From Clostridiales bacterium (GTDB lineage: Bacteria; Bacillota; Clostridia; Oscillospirales; Oscillospiraceae): a DNA stretch of 64,000 nucleotides. The stretch spans positions 42,909 through 106,908 of the forward strand of contig JALERU010000028.1 in assembly GCA_022764045.1 (NCBI GenBank). Direction: 5' to 3'. This document shows, in pieces, positions 33,495-41,464 of the stretch. The position numbers and the translations under genes were made by a program. The number at the start of each line of letters is the position of its first letter. The stretch's first letter is position 1. The notes below the pieces were generated by a model that was not told where the DNA came from, searched no databases, and was given only the letters and a program-made list of their open reading frames with translations.

Positions 33495-34913
33495 TTACCT
33501 CATTTGCATTTTCTGGCGCTCAATCTTACCCCAGTTGAGTTTCTTCTTCCGGTACCCCCGGAAGGCCGTGGCCCGCACAAAGGCCAGCACGAACCGCAGG
33601 CAGGTCACCTCAAACAGGCAAAGCAGCAGCGCCTTGAGCCCATCGCCCAGGGAGATGCTCAGGTCGATGGTCTGGATGCGGGAAAAGAAGGCTGTCAGGG
33701 AGAGCACTGAGCCAAACACCGCGTATATCCCGAAAAACAGGATCATAAAAGGCACGTTGATCAAATCCACCCAAAAGGCCAACATCACCGTCAGCACCCC
33801 AAAGACCTCGATATAGGGCGAGAGGAGCTCATAGAGCAGAAAGTAGACATAGGACACCAGGCTCACCGCCCCGTACCGAGCCTTGCCAAAGAGCCCCCGG
33901 TGGCGTCCCATGCTCTGGAAGAGCCCCAGGTGCCACCGCCGCCGCTGGGTGCACAGGTCCTTCAGGTTCTCGGGCACCTGGGTCCAGCAGATGGCCCCGG
34001 TGGCATAGCGCATCCGATAAGGGATCTGGTTGGCCATGCAGAACGCATGGAGCTTCACCACCAGCTCCATGTCCTCCCCCAGGGTGGTGTTGTCATAGCC
34101 CCCGCAGGCGACGACCATCTCCTTTTTGAACAGGCCAAAAGCCCCGGAGATGATCAGGGAGCCGTTAAACTTGTCAAAGAGGATGCGGGCGGCCAGGAAG
34201 GACCGGTCGTATTCCAGCACCTGCATACAGGCCAGCAGATTTCTCGGCAGCCGGTAGTGCTTCACCCGTCCCCTCTCTAATTCCATCTGGTTGCAGGGGC
34301 GCACGCTCCCCCCCACGGCCACCACGTTGTCGTCCTCCAGCACCGGGCGGACAATCTCCCGCAGGGAGTCGTATTGGAGCATCGAGTCGGCGTCGATGCA
34401 GATAAAGTAGGGATACTGAGAGGCGTTGATGCCCATGTTCAGGGCGTCGGCCTTGCCCCCGTTGGCCTTCCGGATGAGGGTGATGGGAACCTTCTGGTCC
34501 AGGCTGATGTACACGAATTCCTCCGGCCGGCAGGCCACCTGCCGCCGGATGGGCTGGCGGATGGCCCCCATGGAAAAGGCGTCGATGAGGCGCTGGGCGG
34601 TGCCGTCCTTGGAGCCGTCGTCCACCACGATGATCTCATACACCGCGTATTCCAGGTCCAGCAGGGACCGGACGGTGTCCACCACCGTCAGCTCTTCGTT
34701 GTAGGCCGGTACGATGACGCTGACGGGCACATAGTAATTCTTCTCCAGCACGTTTTTCAGCATGGTCTGTTGCCGGACCTGATACAGGGTGGAGGTCCCC
34801 ACCGCCACCGCCAGAAAGAGGAAGGTGGAGTAACCGATGAGGTACAGGATGAAAAACACGCCCACGCCGTTGTAAAAGACCTTGATGGCGTCCATCAATC
34901 CGTCCATCATCAT
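33495..34913 (-). CDS. Processive family 2 glycosyltransferase
   Basis: A 472-residue membrane GT2 of the cellulose/poly-GlcNAc/hyaluronan synthase type. An N-terminal membrane helix is followed by the cytoplasmic catalytic domain: DDGS (98-101), DAD (174-176), ED (280-281, the general base in TTLGEDMEL) and QRRRW (323-327), the full set for a processive synthase. Four or five C-terminal membrane helices follow. There is no PilZ c-di-GMP-binding domain, unlike BcsA. Sugar donor and product are unknown. The start overlaps the HEAT-repeat gene stop by 4 bases. It is the likely polymer-making enzyme of this operon. Confidence 0.94.
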   Translation of the reverse strand: MMMDGLMDAIKVFYNGVGVFFILYLIGYSTFLFLAVAVGTSTLYQVRQQTMLKNVLEKNYYVPVSVIVPAYNEELTVVDTVRSLLDLEYAVYEIIVVDDGSKDGTAQRLIDAFSMGAIRQPIRRQVACRPEEFVYISLDQKVPITLIRKANGGKADALNMGINASQYPYFICIDADSMLQYDSLREIVRPVLEDDNVVAVGGSVRPCNQMELERGRVKHYRLPRNLLACMQVLEYDRSFLAARILFDKFNGSLIISGAFGLFKKEMVVACGGYDNTTLGEDMELVVKLHAFCMANQIPYRMRYATGAICWTQVPENLKDLCTQRRRWHLGLFQSMGRHRGLFGKARYGAVSLVSYVYFLLYELLSPYIEVFGVLTVMLAFWVDLINVPFMILFFGIYAVFGSVLSLTAFFSRIQTIDLSISLGDGLKALLLCLFEVTCLRFVLAFVRATAFRGYRKKKLNWGKIERQKMQMR

Positions 34914-36019
34914 ACCAAGGCCCCCTTTCTCTCCCGCCGGGCCTCATCCAAGTCCCGCTGATACTGCAAAATCTCCCGGGCGTACCGGTCGCTCCCCTCC
35001 ATCACGTCCCCCAGCTCCCAATAGGCCAGGTGGAAAGCCTCCAGGCTCTTGGCGGCGTTGAAGCGGACGTACCAGTTGGGGTTGTGCAGAGCCTGTTTTA
35101 GGGTGTCCACCGTTCCCTCCCCCGGATAGGCCCCCAGGGCCGTGGCCGCGATGGCTCCATACTCCCACCGGCGCTGGCTGGCTTGGTCCACAAAGGACAG
35201 CAGCAGAGGGAAGGCGGGCTCATAGGGATACCGGGCGAAATAGCGCAGGCAGGAAAACCGCAGCTCGTCCCCCCGGCGGCTGTCAGCCAGCAGGTCCAGC
35301 ACCTCCCGGTCCATGCCCCCGCCGCTGAAGCGGATGTAATCTAAAATCACCACCTGGCGTTCCTGGGAAAAGCTTTCAAAGTTCTCCCACAGAATCTGCC
35401 GCAGGGCCTGGCGGTCCCCCTGGAATTCCAGCAGCCCGTCGGTGAGGAGCTTAGGGTGGTGGAAAAAGCCGTTCTGGTCCACCGCCCGCAAGGCCAGCAA
35501 CACCCACTGGGGGTCCCCGGCGGTGTAGATGGCCTGCATGGCGTTCTCCCGGCAATAGAGGCTGGACTCGGTGAGCAGCTCCATCAGCAGCTCCCTTGCC
35601 CCGGGCAGAGGAGGTGACAGCAGCCGGTATTTTCCCAGTAGATAGGCAAAAAAGGCCCGCCGCATGGGCTCCTGCCGCTGGGTTTCCACCGTCAGCCGGG
35701 AGAAGACCAGCCGCAGGGCCTCCAAATAGTCCCAGGTCCCCTTCTCCTGCCCCTCCAGCAGCCCGTCGATGGTGCGGTCAAAGATCAGCAGGGAGGCGGT
35801 GTGGGGGAGCTCTTGTTCCAGCCGGGCCAGGTGGGCTTCCTCCACCGGGTCTCCCCGCTCCAGCCGGGCCAGTTGTTTTCGGATTTCCCGTTCCAGCCGG
35901 GCTCCCCGGCCGCTCCAGGCCACGTCCCGCCGGCGGAAGACCACCACGCTGATGCAGTTAAAGACGATCATGCTGGCGCAGATGGCCAGATAGCCGTAAA
36001 TTAAGGTTTCCACGCCCAC
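34910..36019 (-). CDS. HEAT-repeat membrane protein
   Basis: A 369-residue protein. An N-terminal membrane segment (IYGYLAICASMIVFNCISVVV) is followed by a cytoplasmic helical-repeat region. Several repeats resemble HEAT motifs, for example RENAMQAIYTAGDPQWVLLAL, WEYGAIAATALGAYPGEGTV and WYVRFNAAKSLEAF. No catalytic motif is seen. HEAT scaffolds next to a GT2 suggest an assembly partner of the synthase; this is inference. The start is GTG 36019, with GGAGG 9 bases upstream. It overlaps the GT2 gene. Confidence 0.82.
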   Translation of the reverse strand: MGVETLIYGYLAICASMIVFNCISVVVFRRRDVAWSGRGARLEREIRKQLARLERGDPVEEAHLARLEQELPHTASLLIFDRTIDGLLEGQEKGTWDYLEALRLVFSRLTVETQRQEPMRRAFFAYLLGKYRLLSPPLPGARELLMELLTESSLYCRENAMQAIYTAGDPQWVLLALRAVDQNGFFHHPKLLTDGLLEFQGDRQALRQILWENFESFSQERQVVILDYIRFSGGGMDREVLDLLADSRRGDELRFSCLRYFARYPYEPAFPLLLSFVDQASQRRWEYGAIAATALGAYPGEGTVDTLKQALHNPNWYVRFNAAKSLEAFHLAYWELGDVMEGSDRYAREILQYQRDLDEARRERKGALV

Positions 36020-36046
36020 GGCGGTCTCCCTCCTTTCTCCCTGGGA

Positions 36047-38224
36047 TCAAGGCAGTTTGGCCCAAAGGTCCTGGAGCATGGAGTAAGAGGACTTGAGCCG
36101 CTCGTGATAGGTGGCCTGGTTGCCCCAGCCCACCAGGGCCAGGGGGGCCAGATGGATGCGCCCCGCCTCTTTCCCTGTGCCCAGCCCCACATAGAGCCGG
36201 TCGATGAACTGATAGGCCACCCCGTAGTTGTCGTCATAATAATCGTCGTGAATCTCCATCCGGGAGGGGTCAGCGAAGTTCAGGATCTGCCAGGGCAATT
36301 TGAGTTCGATATCATCTCCCTGGCAGATAAAGTCCGCCAGGGAGTTGAAATCCGGGCTGTCCGGATTGGCGTTGCCATAGGTGAGATATCCGGTTTCAAA
36401 AGTTTCCGATTCGGTGATATGATCGCCCTTTTCTGACAAGAGTTCAAGATTTAATATCATATCGACATGTTCAAATCGCGGCGAATCTGCATCCGGCTGA
36501 TTTTCCTTTTCATAGCTGTCAAATCCCCTCACATTCTGAGAATAAGTGGAACGCAGAGAATCATATCTCTCCTGTACCAGTAAACGGCTGTTGTTTTTAC
36601 CGTTGACTACTAACAAAAAGTCCGCACCCCGGTCAAAAGTGAGACCGTAGTTCTCGCAATAGCTGCTCCCCGTCTTCTGGGTGGTGTCAATGGGGATGTA
36701 TAAGGTCTCCCCACCGAAGTTTAGGCCCTTTTTATGGACCCGGAAATAGACAAATTTCTCGTCATACTTCATGGAGAGGGTCATGCCCTCCCCCTGGGTC
36801 ACCACGTCCTCCTGGGTCCACTCGGACATGTCCCCGTCCACATAACACACAGACTGCTCCTTACCGGGGTCGAAGGAAAGCAGGCCGAAATACTGCTCGT
36901 TGGTCTGGTAGTCCGACCAATAGGGGGTCCGCTTCAAATCCACGGCGTACATGGTGTTCCAGGTCCGCTTGAACCACTCGTCTTGCCAGGAGAAGACGCA
37001 GCCCCCGTTGCAGTCCGCGGCCATGATGTCCTCCCAGCAGTCGGCGAGGGCCTGCCCCTGCTCCTGCTCAGACAGATTGCCTTGGTTTCGTCCAGTATTC
37101 TTATCCCGATGTGCCATACCTCGTCCGGTGGACACGCCGAATTCTGAGATCACCACCGGCATAGTGTGATGGTCGGTGAGCATTTGCAGATAGGCCCGGT
37201 ACGTGTTGCGTTTCCCGCCGTCTAAGGCGTAGGTAGCGTTATCCAGTCCATATATGCTCCAATCGTCCACATGGTCAAGATAATCCGGGTAGTAGGGATA
37301 AACATGATAAGATGCAAACTGCCCCGCCAAAAAGCGCTCGGTGGTTTTGATATGCTCCACATCCACCTGGGCGCACTTCATGAAAAAATCAGTCACATCC
37401 TCGGGGTAAGTGAAGGGGTCGGTGGTAGGCCAGTTTGAAAAAGCGATCAGCCGCTGCTGATGATACCGCCCTGTCTCGTATTCCACAATCCGATCTCCCA
37501 CCTGAGCCAGCATAGCTTCAAAGGGGCTGGCCTCCGGGGCAGTATAAAAATAGGTCCCCTGATAGCCCATGTCCCGGTCTGTGTCTTCATACTTTTTGTT
37601 GGTGTAGACCACAGTCACGTCCTCCCACTCCACCCCCAGGATATAGCCGATGACCCAGGGAGAGACGTCCCACCGGAAAAATCCCGACCCGGCGCTGGCC
37701 ATGCGCCCCAGGGAGATCTTTTTGTTCCCATGAACCACGTCCACCACCGTCCGGCAGTCCTCCAAAAAGGTCCCCAGAAAATCCTTGTCATAGGCGTCCC
37801 GGTGGGAATTTTGGACATAGTCATTGACCCAGACCCCCTGCATCAAATAGAGGGGATCAGGCCGGTCCTTGTTGTATTCGTAAAAAGCCTCATAAAACTG
37901 GTCGGCCTGGATGGTGTACACTCGGATCACATTGGCTCCCAGTTCCTGGATTTGGGCAAACCAGCGCAGATAGGTGTCCTTTTCAATGGCAAAATCCGTG
38001 GCCCACTCGGCGGGGATGCCCGAGCCCAGGTTGACCCCCCGGATCTGGAAGGGCTTCTCCCCAGTCTCGGTCTTCTGATAGATCTCCTCCCCCCGGACTT
38101 CCATGGTAGTAGAGACCTCCTGTTGAAAGCCCAGGTCGATGTACCAGCCCAGGCGGTAGTAGGCGTAGTCCCAGGTGAAGTACAGGAGCACCAGGGCCGC
38201 CACCACAATAATATATCGTTTCAT
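36047..38224 (-). CDS. Membrane-anchored TIM-barrel glycoside-hydrolase-like protein
   Basis: 725 residues with an N-terminal signal anchor (YIIVVAALVLLYFTWDYAYY). Residues about 55-420 resemble the GH2/GH5-type TIM barrel: FQIRGVNLGSGIPAEW, then GANVIRVYTIQADQFYEAF, a candidate acid/base Glu in GYILGVEWED, and a candidate nucleophile Glu in MPVVISEFGVSTGRG. The C-terminal 300 residues look like a beta-rich carbohydrate-binding-type region (DGDMSEWTQEDV). The protein probably works outside the membrane on the polymer made by the operon's GT2. Substrate is unknown. The start codon has a poor ribosome site and lies 9 bases after the CotH gene, implying coupling. Confidence 0.82.
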   Translation of the reverse strand: MKRYIIVVAALVLLYFTWDYAYYRLGWYIDLGFQQEVSTTMEVRGEEIYQKTETGEKPFQIRGVNLGSGIPAEWATDFAIEKDTYLRWFAQIQELGANVIRVYTIQADQFYEAFYEYNKDRPDPLYLMQGVWVNDYVQNSHRDAYDKDFLGTFLEDCRTVVDVVHGNKKISLGRMASAGSGFFRWDVSPWVIGYILGVEWEDVTVVYTNKKYEDTDRDMGYQGTYFYTAPEASPFEAMLAQVGDRIVEYETGRYHQQRLIAFSNWPTTDPFTYPEDVTDFFMKCAQVDVEHIKTTERFLAGQFASYHVYPYYPDYLDHVDDWSIYGLDNATYALDGGKRNTYRAYLQMLTDHHTMPVVISEFGVSTGRGMAHRDKNTGRNQGNLSEQEQGQALADCWEDIMAADCNGGCVFSWQDEWFKRTWNTMYAVDLKRTPYWSDYQTNEQYFGLLSFDPGKEQSVCYVDGDMSEWTQEDVVTQGEGMTLSMKYDEKFVYFRVHKKGLNFGGETLYIPIDTTQKTGSSYCENYGLTFDRGADFLLVVNGKNNSRLLVQERYDSLRSTYSQNVRGFDSYEKENQPDADSPRFEHVDMILNLELLSEKGDHITESETFETGYLTYGNANPDSPDFNSLADFICQGDDIELKLPWQILNFADPSRMEIHDDYYDDNYGVAYQFIDRLYVGLGTGKEAGRIHLAPLALVGWGNQATYHERLKSSYSMLQDLWAKLP

Positions 38225-38233
38225 AGGCGTGTT

Positions 38234-39712
38234 TTAGTTGGCGTTTTCATTGAATTTCTTTACTTTGGATTCCGCGCTGTATTGGCGGAGAACGTCGATG
38301 TTGTCGTCCATCCACTGGGCCCGCTGGACCAGGAAATCTTTCATCTGCTGGATGGCCTGTTCGTAGTTACGGGGGTTGCGTTCGGTGGGTGTGAGCAGGT
38401 CTTCCGCTTCCTGGAAGGTATCACCCCACTTTTCATAGTTCCGCTGGATGGCCGGACCCAGATAGGCCACGGTGTCATCAATGTACTGGTTCAGGTAATC
38501 CAGGCTCAGGTAGGTCTGCCGCAGTTTCCAATACCGGTCAACAACAGCATCTACAAAGTCTTCATCCTTAAATAGCATCACATACCACAGGCAGTGTTGC
38601 ATCTGAAAGTCCGCAATGTTCACAATTTGTTCTTGATAGTTATCGCATACAGAGTTCATATCCCAAAGACACATGCGAAATTTTCCAGACATATCCTTGT
38701 AAATAAATGTGGACAGCCAGCCCGCATCATAGTTACAGGTCACTTCATTAATAAGAAAATAGTCAATAAAGGACTCTATATCAATGTGCGCTGGATATCC
38801 GAACTTCACATTATCATAATCATAGGAGTACAGTGCTTTTTCAAAATTGGAAAAATCCTTCGAAATAGCATTTTTCATCTCTGGTATCAGACTGTTCCTG
38901 CCGGGAAATACAATGTCCAGTTGATAGTGACTTCGTTTCGCATAAAAGGTAAATTGATCAGCAGAGTTTCCGGAAGCAGGCGCTCTGTTCCCGTTTAACT
39001 GGAGCAGATAGCCATTGAAGGAATTCTTTTTCGCATCTGCCGTCAAATCCAACCGAGCCCCATTCTTTCCGGCAGAGACCTTCTCAACGAGCACATAGAC
39101 CCCTTGGTACTCCCCGTTTAAGATCACCTCGCAGAAGCGGACATTGGGGGCATAGTCCATAATCTCGCCGCCGATGTTATACCACATATAGTTTCGCATG
39201 AGCGTTTTATCCAGATAAGGGCCATAAAGGGCCCACTCATGGTGGGCATCCATTCCCAGCAAAGGCAGGGGATGACGCTCTCCCTTCTCGTCGATCAAAC
39301 GAATAGAATAACTGCTCTTATCAAAAGCACGGGAAGAGTTTCCGCGCACATGAATGTCAATCTCCGAGCTCATAGTAGGCTCATCACCAGCGTGATTATA
39401 GGTATTCTCATGGTCCACAATGTCCATATGGGCGGTAATCGTTTCATCACCATTCGCCGCCGTGGTATGCCCCAATATTTTACGATGGTTATCCACAATG
39501 GCCTTCCCCGGAATCTCTACCCCGCCCGTCTCAATTTTCACTAAGGGCAAGTGGGTAGAAAACTCCCCCGACCCCGGCCGGTCCTCCACCTTTTCCGAGG
39601 CATCAATGTGCTGATGATACCGTGGCGTCCTCCCCTCCTCCACGGCGGGCACCGCCAGAGAGAGGACCACAGCCAGCAAGCAAATCAGCGCCAGAAATAG
39701 TTTGTATTTCAT
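38234..39712 (-). CDS. CotH-family kinase, exported
   Basis: 492 residues. A signal peptide or anchor (FLALICLLAVVLSLAVPA) precedes a CotH kinase domain with IDIHVRGNSSRAFDKSSYSI, WALYGPYLDKTLMRN, GEYQGVYVLVEKVS and the metal-binding MCLWDMNSVCDN. CotH of Bacillus is an atypical kinase that phosphorylates spore-coat proteins. Here the setting is an exopolysaccharide-like operon, not a coat operon, so an extracytoplasmic phosphotransfer to a protein or polymer is plausible but unproven. ATG 39712 follows GGAGGT by 6 bases. The central part is locally AT-richer. Confidence 0.92.
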   Translation of the reverse strand: MKYKLFLALICLLAVVLSLAVPAVEEGRTPRYHQHIDASEKVEDRPGSGEFSTHLPLVKIETGGVEIPGKAIVDNHRKILGHTTAANGDETITAHMDIVDHENTYNHAGDEPTMSSEIDIHVRGNSSRAFDKSSYSIRLIDEKGERHPLPLLGMDAHHEWALYGPYLDKTLMRNYMWYNIGGEIMDYAPNVRFCEVILNGEYQGVYVLVEKVSAGKNGARLDLTADAKKNSFNGYLLQLNGNRAPASGNSADQFTFYAKRSHYQLDIVFPGRNSLIPEMKNAISKDFSNFEKALYSYDYDNVKFGYPAHIDIESFIDYFLINEVTCNYDAGWLSTFIYKDMSGKFRMCLWDMNSVCDNYQEQIVNIADFQMQHCLWYVMLFKDEDFVDAVVDRYWKLRQTYLSLDYLNQYIDDTVAYLGPAIQRNYEKWGDTFQEAEDLLTPTERNPRNYEQAIQQMKDFLVQRAQWMDDNIDVLRQYSAESKVKKFNENAN

Positions 39713-39729
39713 CCTGGCACCTCCCCGGC

Positions 39730-40407
39730 TCAGTTGGCGATCTCGTCATTCTGCATGACGAAGTTCACATACTCGATTTCGTCAATGGCGTAAAAGGTAT
39801 CTGTCAGGGCGGGGTTCTTCTTCCTGGCCCGGGTCAGCAGGGCCTCGCTGGTCTCATAGATCAGCTCCACCGTCTCCGGTGTGGTGTTCTTCACCCGCAG
39901 CCGGGCCCTGCGCTCAAAGGCCTGGAAAACCAGAGCCTCCACCTTCAGTTCCGACCGCCGGGCCCCCCGGATGATCACCAGCACCCGGCTGTCGTTTCGC
40001 ACCGTGCCAAAGAACAGCAGCACCAAAAACACCGCCCCGCTGCCCACGGCAGCCACAAAAAAGCTGCCCACCCCGCAGCAGATGCCCACGATGATGGACC
40101 AGAAGAGATACATGGTATCCCGGGAGTCTTTGATGGCCGTGCGGAAGCGGACGATGGACAGAGCGCCCACCATGCCCAGGGACAGGGCGATGTTGTTGCC
40201 GATGACAATCATCACCGTGCCCGTGAGCACCGCCAAGATGACCAGGCTCACGTTAAACTTCCGGCTGTAAATGGCGCCCCGATGACTCAGGGTGTAAGAG
40301 GCAAAGATCACCAACGCCAGCAGGGCCGTCATACCCACCCGGGTGAAGATCTGCTCAAAAGTCAGGTCACCCTGTTCTTTTAATAGCTGGAAAATGGTTT
40401 GCTTCAC
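39730..40407 (-). CDS. DUF4956 membrane protein
   Basis: 225 residues. The N-terminal half has four membrane segments (VGMTALLALVIFASYTL, VSLVILAVLTGTVMIVIG, FWSIIVGICCGVGSFFVA and VFLVLLFFGTV) with the DUF4956 hallmark SLGMVGALSIVRFRTAIKDSRD between helices. The C-terminal half is cytoplasmic. Function is unknown; DUF4956 proteins are repeatedly encoded next to VTC-type polyphosphate polymerase domains, as here. The start is GTG 40407, with AGGAG 7 bases upstream. It lies 13 bases past the VTC gene. Confidence 0.9.
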   Translation of the reverse strand: MKQTIFQLLKEQGDLTFEQIFTRVGMTALLALVIFASYTLSHRGAIYSRKFNVSLVILAVLTGTVMIVIGNNIALSLGMVGALSIVRFRTAIKDSRDTMYLFWSIIVGICCGVGSFFVAAVGSGAVFLVLLFFGTVRNDSRVLVIIRGARRSELKVEALVFQAFERRARLRVKNTTPETVELIYETSEALLTRARKKNPALTDTFYAIDEIEYVNFVMQNDEIAN

Positions 40408-40420
40408 AGTGGTTCTCCTT

Positions 40421-41116
40421 TTATAAATGGGGGTGATAGGTCTGGCTCCGGGCCAGAACGTATTTGCTCACCGAGGTCTGGCTTTTTTCCAAATCTCCCA
40501 GCAGCTCCTTGACATAGCTCAGCAGAAAGCCGTTGAACTTCACCTCCAGCACTCCATGGCTCCGGGGAAACACCGGGGTCAGGGCCAGGTGGGGAGCGAA
40601 GAGCGCAAAGGAGCTGGCGGTGGCGTCGATCTGGTGGTCAAAGGTCAGGCGGATGTTGTTTTCCCGCACCACAAAGGCCTTCCGCCGGTACTCCACAATG
40701 GTTTTCGGGCGATAGCACCGGGTCTGCATCAGGGCGTAGCACTCGGCGGCGAAGGGCTCCGGGCGGGCCAGCAGAGGGGTGTAGTCACAGGCGATGAGCC
40801 GCTGGGCCTCCTGGCGGCTCAGGCGGAGGGACCGCTTGCGCTGGTAGTCCCCTTGCTTCTGCTTCAGCTCCAGCAGGGCAAAGCTCCCCCGGGGATCATA
40901 CACCCGCAGGCGCACCTTCCGCCGGATCTCCATGCCGAACTCCTTTTCAAAGAGGTCCTGGTCGTCCAGGGTGTCGAAATAAAGCGAGCGGACCACATAG
41001 CCCTGGGCCCCGTTGTGGTCGTCCTGGTGCAGGACCTGCTGGAGGCGGTGGTTCAGGGCCATCCCCTGGGCCTGCTGGATCAAATACTTTTTCTCCTGCC
41101 GCAGTACCTCTCGCAT
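40421..41116 (-). CDS. VTC-type polyphosphate polymerase domain protein
   Basis: A 231-residue stand-alone VTC domain (triphosphate tunnel metalloenzyme fold). Tunnel-lining motifs are present in order: EKKYLI, VRSLYFDTLDDQ, RRKVRLRVYD, LLELKQK, KTIVEYRRKAFV, IRLTFDHQI, VLEVKFNG and SVSKYVLA. Yeast Vtc4 uses this fold to polymerise phosphate from ATP. Bacterial stand-alone domains next to DUF4956 and CotH genes are uncharacterised as far as I know. The open frame continues to 41203, but ATG 41116 follows a GAGGGGAG site. It is first in the operon, 37 bases after the riboswitch terminator. Confidence 0.9.
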   Translation of the reverse strand: MREVLRQEKKYLIQQAQGMALNHRLQQVLHQDDHNGAQGYVVRSLYFDTLDDQDLFEKEFGMEIRRKVRLRVYDPRGSFALLELKQKQGDYQRKRSLRLSRQEAQRLIACDYTPLLARPEPFAAECYALMQTRCYRPKTIVEYRRKAFVVRENNIRLTFDHQIDATASSFALFAPHLALTPVFPRSHGVLEVKFNGFLLSYVKELLGDLEKSQTSVSKYVLARSQTYHPHL

Positions 41117-41153
41117 GGGCCCCGCTCCCCTCTCCAGATGGTAAAAATGGCGA

Positions 41154-41190
41154 CAAAAAAGCCGCAGCACAAATACGTTTGTACCGCGGC
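41154..41190 (-). terminator. Intrinsic terminator of the c-di-GMP riboswitch leader
   Basis: Minus-strand GCCGCGGTACAAA pairs with ATTTGTGCTGCGGC and is followed by TTTTTT. It directly follows the GEMM aptamer and precedes the first start codon by about 40 bases, the standard layout of a transcription-control riboswitch. Confidence 0.9.
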
Positions 41191-41267
41191 AGCTGGCTGA
41201 CATTCCATTCCGGAGTAGTCCCTGTAGCTTTGCGTCGTCGGATTTCTCCGGCTTTGCTTTTCACCAG
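41184..41267 (-). promoter_or_regulatory. Cyclic di-GMP-I (GEMM-I) riboswitch aptamer
   Basis: The minus-strand leader matches the GEMM-I consensus in order: GCAAAGCC, a short stem capped by a GAAA tetraloop (CCGGA-GAAA-TCCG), the invariant GACGCAAAGCTACAGGG, a second hairpin (CTCCGG through AATGGAATG), and the conserved TGTCAGCCAG tail. P1 can form from CTGG and CCAG. It lies between the operon promoter and an intrinsic terminator. Whether c-di-GMP turns the operon off or on cannot be fixed by eye, because the antiterminator pairing is not obvious. Confidence 0.92.
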
Positions 41268-41278
41268 TATATGGCTTG

Positions 41279-41307
41279 AGTATACCATGGCCCAGACCCG
41301 TGTTCAA
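41279..41307 (-). promoter_or_regulatory. Promoter of the c-di-GMP / surface-polymer operon
   Basis: Minus-strand TTGAAC (41307-41302), a 17-base spacer and TATACT (41284-41279). The predicted start, near 41272, falls just before the GEMM aptamer. Confidence 0.8.
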
Positions 41308-41410
41308 TCCTTTTCCGACGCATTCCTCCCCTCCCATTTTTAGCAAACCATGTTTTTTAGTTCCATAAGTCTCTCAGCTTCCAGTCCTTGGAAATTGTTC
41401 TCCACCAAGT

Positions 41411-41452
41411 CTGGAAAAGGAACGGCCCGCCTCAGGGCCGTTCCTTTTCCAG
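41411..41452 (-). terminator. Terminator of the dapA-dapB-lysA operon
   Basis: GGAAAAGGAACGGCCC pairs perfectly with GGGCCGTTCCTTTTCC; the stem's own A/T ends give a T-rich tail. It lies 13 bases past the lysA stop codon. Confidence 0.88.
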
Positions 41453-41464
41453 GTTTTTATTCCA

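Noticed and set aside
33495..34913. Calling the GT2 a cellulose synthase (bcsA/ccsA)
   Set aside because: Processive motifs fit several polymers, and there is no PilZ domain or bcsB partner; the sugar cannot be told from this sequence.
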